Below are positions 21,944 through 23,992 of a stretch of DNA of 23,992 bases, one piece after another (within the stretch, counting starts at the first letter, position 1; each line of letters opens with the position of its first letter). The notes under the pieces are model-generated. The model saw only the letters and a program-made list of their open reading frames with translations, made no database searches and had not been told where the DNA came from. The stretch is from positions 1-23,992 of the forward strand of contig JBGTLA010000118.1 of the NCBI GenBank assembly GCA_041744375.1, read 5' to 3'. The translations under genes and the position numbers were made by a program. This DNA comes from JBGTLA01 sp041744375 (GTDB lineage: Bacteria; Actinomycetota; Acidimicrobiia; Spongiisociales; ZC4RG35).

Positions 21944-22795
21944 ATGAACAACATGAAAACGGTGGCGCTGCTGGCGTTCTTGTCGGCTCTCGTGTGGGGC
22001 GTGGCCTACTCGTTCGGGGGGCCGAACGGCTTTTGGATCGGGCTCGTCCTGGCAGTGGGTATCAACTTCGTTGCCTACTTCTTCTCCGACAAGATGGCTC
22101 TCGCTGCGTCCCGCGCTCGCCCCGTCGAAGAACACGAGCTGCCCCAGGTCTACTCGATGGTCCGCTCGTTGGCGGCCCGAGCCGAGATGCCCATGCCCAG
22201 GATCTATGTGATCGACTCCCCCCAGCCCAACGCCTTCGCCACCGGCCGTAACCCCCAGAATGCGGCAGTAGCGGTGACGAGCGGCATCCTCGGCGTCCTT
22301 AGCCCCGACGAGTTGGAAGGGGTCCTCGGGCACGAACTGGCCCACGTGAAGAACCGGGACATACTCATCTCGTCCGTCGCCGCCATGCTGGCAGCCGCCC
22401 TCTCGATCTTCGCCCGAATGGCTTTCTGGTTCGGAGGTGGAGGCCGGGACCGCAACAATCCGATCGGAGCCGTGATCGGACTCGTGGCGATTCTCGTCGC
22501 ACCGATCGCCGCCATGCTAATCCGGATGGCGATCTCTCGAACACGGGAATTCCAGGCCGACGCCTCGGGAGCCCAACTCACCGGTCGTCCCATGATGCTG
22601 GCGTCCGCCCTCAACAAGATCGCCGCCGGAACCGCTCGCCAGCCGATGAACGTCAATCCGGCCGTAAGCCAATTGTTCATCGAGAACCCTCTCAAGGGGG
22701 TCAAGGGCGGCGGACTCACGAAACTGTTCGCCACCCACCCTCCGATGGAGGAACGAATCGAGCGGCTCCAGGAGATGGCCTCGGGCGTTAGGTGA
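21944..22795 (+). CDS. htpX: M48-family membrane zinc metalloprotease HtpX
   Basis: The 283-residue membrane protease cuts damaged membrane proteins. Two membrane helices lie near the N-terminus (about 5-22 and 30-47), the zinc motif HELAH is at 130-134, a further hydrophobic hairpin follows (about 142-195), and REFQADASGA supplies the third ligand. PQPNAFATGRNPQNAAVAVTSG is a family mark, and length is normal. ATG 21944 is preferred to ATG 21932 because a -10-like TAGAAT covers the latter; MNNMKT is a plausible N-terminus. The stop overlaps the next gene as GTGA. Confidence 0.94.
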   Translation: MNNMKTVALLAFLSALVWGVAYSFGGPNGFWIGLVLAVGINFVAYFFSDKMALAASRARPVEEHELPQVYSMVRSLAARAEMPMPRIYVIDSPQPNAFATGRNPQNAAVAVTSGILGVLSPDELEGVLGHELAHVKNRDILISSVAAMLAAALSIFARMAFWFGGGGRDRNNPIGAVIGLVAILVAPIAAMLIRMAISRTREFQADASGAQLTGRPMMLASALNKIAAGTARQPMNVNPAVSQLFIENPLKGVKGGGLTKLFATHPPMEERIERLQEMASGVR

Positions 22796-23280
22796 TCGAA
22801 CTCGCTCCCGCCGCCGCTACGGCCTGGGTGGGTGCTGCTGCTGCCACGGTGGTGGCGTGGGGAGCCTGGATATCGCTGGGATCCTCCCGCCTCGGCCCTG
22901 ACTGGGCCCTTGCTGCTCTGGAGAAGTGGCGGCCGCTCCCTTGGGTGCTCGCCCTTCTCGGAGCGGTGGCGATGGCCGTCGTGGCTCCGGCCTGGGTGGG
23001 AGTGGGGGTCGTGTATGTGGCCCTCGTGATGGGATGGCTGAGTCGTTCCGTTCGGCGCCGTCTTCACATGGTGCGTGAGGCGTTCGGAGGGTTCGACGCC
23101 GGCGTTTCCAATCCTGGCCTCACCCGCAGGACTGGCGGTTGGCTGGTGGTGGTGGCTCTGGCCCTGGGCGGGCTGGCCGCGTGGGATATGACCGTGCGGG
23201 GCTGGGTAGGCGGTTTCGGGCTGGCGATCGCCCTGTTCAGCGGGGTGGTGGGGGTCGTCATGGTCCGTCGCCCCGGCTGA
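22792..23280 (+). CDS. four- or five-helix membrane protein of unknown function
   Basis: The 162-residue hydrophobic protein has predicted membrane segments near 9-29, 50-65, 67-84, 116-131 and 138-157 and a basic amphipathic stretch SRSVRRRLHMVREAF between the third and fourth. I do not recognise the family. GTG 22792 overlaps the htpX stop by 4 bp, so it is translationally coupled to the protease and may assist it or act at the same membrane site; that is inference only. It ends just before the tRNA-tuf region. Confidence 0.75.
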   Translation: MIELAPAAATAWVGAAAATVVAWGAWISLGSSRLGPDWALAALEKWRPLPWVLALLGAVAMAVVAPAWVGVGVVYVALVMGWLSRSVRRRLHMVREAFGGFDAGVSNPGLTRRTGGWLVVVALALGGLAAWDMTVRGWVGGFGLAIALFSGVVGVVMVRRPG

Positions 23281-23286
23281 GCACCT

Positions 23287-23316
23287 TTGGGAGGCCATTG
23301 GGCCATCGGTTAGACT
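23287..23316 (+). promoter_or_regulatory. candidate promoter of the tRNA-tuf cluster (TTGGGA, 18 bp, TAGACT)
   Basis: TTGGGA at 23287-23292 and TAGACT at 23311-23316 are spaced 18 bp and lie about 90 bp before tRNA-Tyr. The strong hairpin at 23323-23348 would be the start of the transcript. Confidence 0.4.
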
Positions 23317-23322
23317 TCGGAT

Positions 23323-23348
23323 GCCGCCCCGCCCTTCGGGTGGGCGGC
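23323..23348. other. GC-rich hairpin at the start of the tRNA leader
   Basis: GCCGCCC and GGGCGGC enclose CGCCCTTCGGGT, giving an 11-bp stem with one bulged C and a TTC loop. No T-run follows. It may end the upstream membrane-protein transcript or cap the 5' end of the tRNA precursor. Confidence 0.45.
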
Positions 23349-23404
23349 ACACCGGGTCCCACCAGAGTCGCTCCGGCCTTCGCTGGTGAAGCCCGGCTGT
23401 GTGC

Positions 23405-23489
23405 GCCGGGATACCCAAGCGGCCAAAGGGAGCAGACTGTAAATCTGCCGGCTCAGCCTTCGGAGGTTCGAATCCTTCTCCCGGCACCA
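23405..23489 (+). tRNA. tRNA-Tyr (anticodon GTA)
   Basis: This is an 85-base class II tRNA with a long variable arm. Acceptor GCCGGGA pairs with TCCCGGC, the anticodon stem is GCAGA/TCTGC with loop CTGTAAA (anticodon 23439-23441), the T loop is TTCGAAT, and the discriminator A is followed by an encoded CCA. Confidence 0.95.
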
Positions 23490-23553
23490 ACCAGAAGAGT
23501 GAACTCGAACTGAACGCTCCCAAGCCGACTCGGCCGGGTGTCGAGGCGGACAC

Positions 23554-23559
23554 TATTCT
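23554..23559 (+). promoter_or_regulatory. -10-like element (TATTCT) before tRNA-Thr
   Basis: TATTCT ends 10 bases before tRNA-Thr in an otherwise GC-rich spacer. It could give the Thr-Met-tuf part its own promoter; no good -35 is seen. Confidence 0.3.
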
Positions 23560-23569
23560 CTCAAACTAC

Positions 23570-23644
23570 GCCCCCTTAGCTCAGTGGCAGAGCACTTCCA
23601 TGGTAAGGAAGGGGTCCGGGGTTCGAATCCCCGAGGGGGCTCCA
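23570..23644 (+). tRNA. tRNA-Thr (anticodon GGT)
   Basis: This is a 75-base tRNA including encoded CCA. Acceptor GCCCCCT pairs with AGGGGGC, the anticodon stem is CTTCC/GGAAG with loop ATGGTAA (anticodon 23602-23604, reading ACC), the T arm is CGGGG-TTCGAAT-CCCCG, and the discriminator is T. Thr followed by Met before tuf resembles the M. tuberculosis thrT-metT pair. Confidence 0.95.
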
Positions 23645-23736
23645 GAACGGAGCCGGGCCGAACGGCGGCCCGCCCCGGGAACTTGGGTAATGGGACGACG
23701 GTACTGTTGCCCGGGAGGCGCCCCGCGGTGCCCAGA

Positions 23737-23810
23737 GGCGGCGTAGCTCAGTTGGTGAGAGCGCTCGACTCATAATCGAGAGGTCGGCAGTTCGAGTCTG
23801 CCCGCCGCTA
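23737..23810 (+). tRNA. tRNA-Met (anticodon CAT), elongator type
   Basis: This is a 74-base tRNA. Acceptor GGCGGCG pairs with CGCCGCT (first pair G-U), the anticodon stem is CTCGA/TCGAG with loop CTCATAA (anticodon 23771-23773), and the T arm is GGCAG-TTCGAGT-CTGCC. The paired first base argues against an initiator tRNA. Unlike its two neighbours it has no encoded CCA (ACAG follows). A CAT anticodon could also belong to tRNA-Ile2, but the body matches actinobacterial elongator Met as I recall it. Confidence 0.92.
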
Positions 23811-23837
23811 CAGGTTGACCGTCATCGGCATCCGCAC

Positions 23838-23844
23838 AAGGAGA
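23838..23844 (+). promoter_or_regulatory. ribosome binding site of tuf
   Basis: AAGGAGA lies 7 bases before ATG 23852 and fixes the tuf start. Confidence 0.75.
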
Positions 23845-23851
23845 TACTGGA

Positions 23852-23992
23852 ATGGGTAAGGCGAAGTTTGATCGGTCTAAGCCGCATGTGAATGTGGGGA
23901 CGATGGGTCATATTGATCATGGGAAGACGACGTTGACGGCGGCGATCACGCGGGTGTTGGCTGATCGGGTGGGTGGTTCGAATGTGTTGACG
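23852..23992 (+). CDS. tuf: elongation factor Tu, N-terminal 47 residues (3' end outside window)
   Basis: The product brings aminoacyl-tRNA to the ribosome. The visible part reads MGKAKFDRSKPHVNVGT and the G1 P-loop GHIDHGKT at 19-26, which is unmistakable for EF-Tu. The remaining roughly 350 residues lie beyond the window. It follows tRNA-Met by 41 bp with a good ribosome binding site. Codon use is striking: 46 of 47 codons end in G or T, one ends in C (ATC) and none ends in A. Every Asp, His, Asn and Phe codon ends in T. This is the reverse of the C-ending preference of groEL and most other genes here. Confidence 0.95.
   Translation, partial: MGKAKFDRSKPHVNVGTMGHIDHGKTTLTAAITRVLADRVGGSNVLT

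Noticed and set aside
23399..23775. Open frames running across the tRNA genes on both strands
   Set aside because: Their typical GSNPRGGS-like peptides come from translating tRNA T-arms, a known annotation artefact.
1..23992. CRISPR array, insertion sequence, prophage or integron
   Set aside because: No regularly spaced repeats, transposase or integrase domains, or terminal inverted repeats were seen.

Overview
This window looks like the chromosome of a high-GC actinobacterium. Four things point that way: a gene order shared with Mycobacterium (alr, tsaE, tsaB, rimI, tsaD, then groES-groEL), two genes of mycothiol-linked families, GroEL ending in MDF, and many genes apparently started without a ribosome binding site. 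A deep-branching lineage such as Acidimicrobiia is my guess only; no rRNA is present. I see no phage, insertion sequence or CRISPR, and the window reads as vertically inherited backbone with metabolic modules set into it.

Layout. (1) 2-646: 3' end of an NAD(P)HX dehydratase gene. (2) 685-7509, all on the minus strand: a form I aerobic carbon monoxide dehydrogenase operon (coxM-coxS-coxL), an XdhC/CoxF-like maturation protein carrying an extra YHS metal-binding domain, and upstream of them a GAF histidine kinase with its LuxR-type response regulator. Two near-identical 16-bp palindromes lie between the regulator gene and coxM. (3) 7569-13277, plus strand: a small membrane protein, then a tightly overlapping run: alr, a P1-family peptidase, a family 4 uracil-DNA glycosylase, and tsaE-tsaB-rimI-tsaD. 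(4) 13278-13801: a 524-bp gene-free stretch rich in inverted repeats. (5) 13802-15507: mycothiol-dependent formaldehyde dehydrogenase and a metallo-beta-lactamase-fold hydrolase, a pair also adjacent in M. tuberculosis. (6) 15508-17819: groES-groEL with two tandem degenerate CIRCE operators and a strong terminator. (7) 17869-23280: a mycothiol-dependent isomerase-family enzyme, convergent glycogen synthase, a MidA-like methyltransferase, a putative lipoprotein, HtpX protease and a membrane protein. (8) 23405-23992: tRNA-Tyr, tRNA-Thr, tRNA-Met and the start of tuf.

How it fits together. CO dehydrogenase would let the cell take electrons from atmospheric or local CO; the neighbouring two-component system and the palindromes are the likely control. 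The tsa genes make most of the t6A tRNA modification machinery. MscR, its hydrolase partner and the MDMPI-family protein imply that mycothiol is the cell's thiol. The most unusual points are the XdhC-YHS fusion beside a copper-molybdenum enzyme, the paired palindromes before coxM, the double CIRCE, the repeated leaderless-promoter geometry, and a tuf start with codon use quite unlike the rest of the window.
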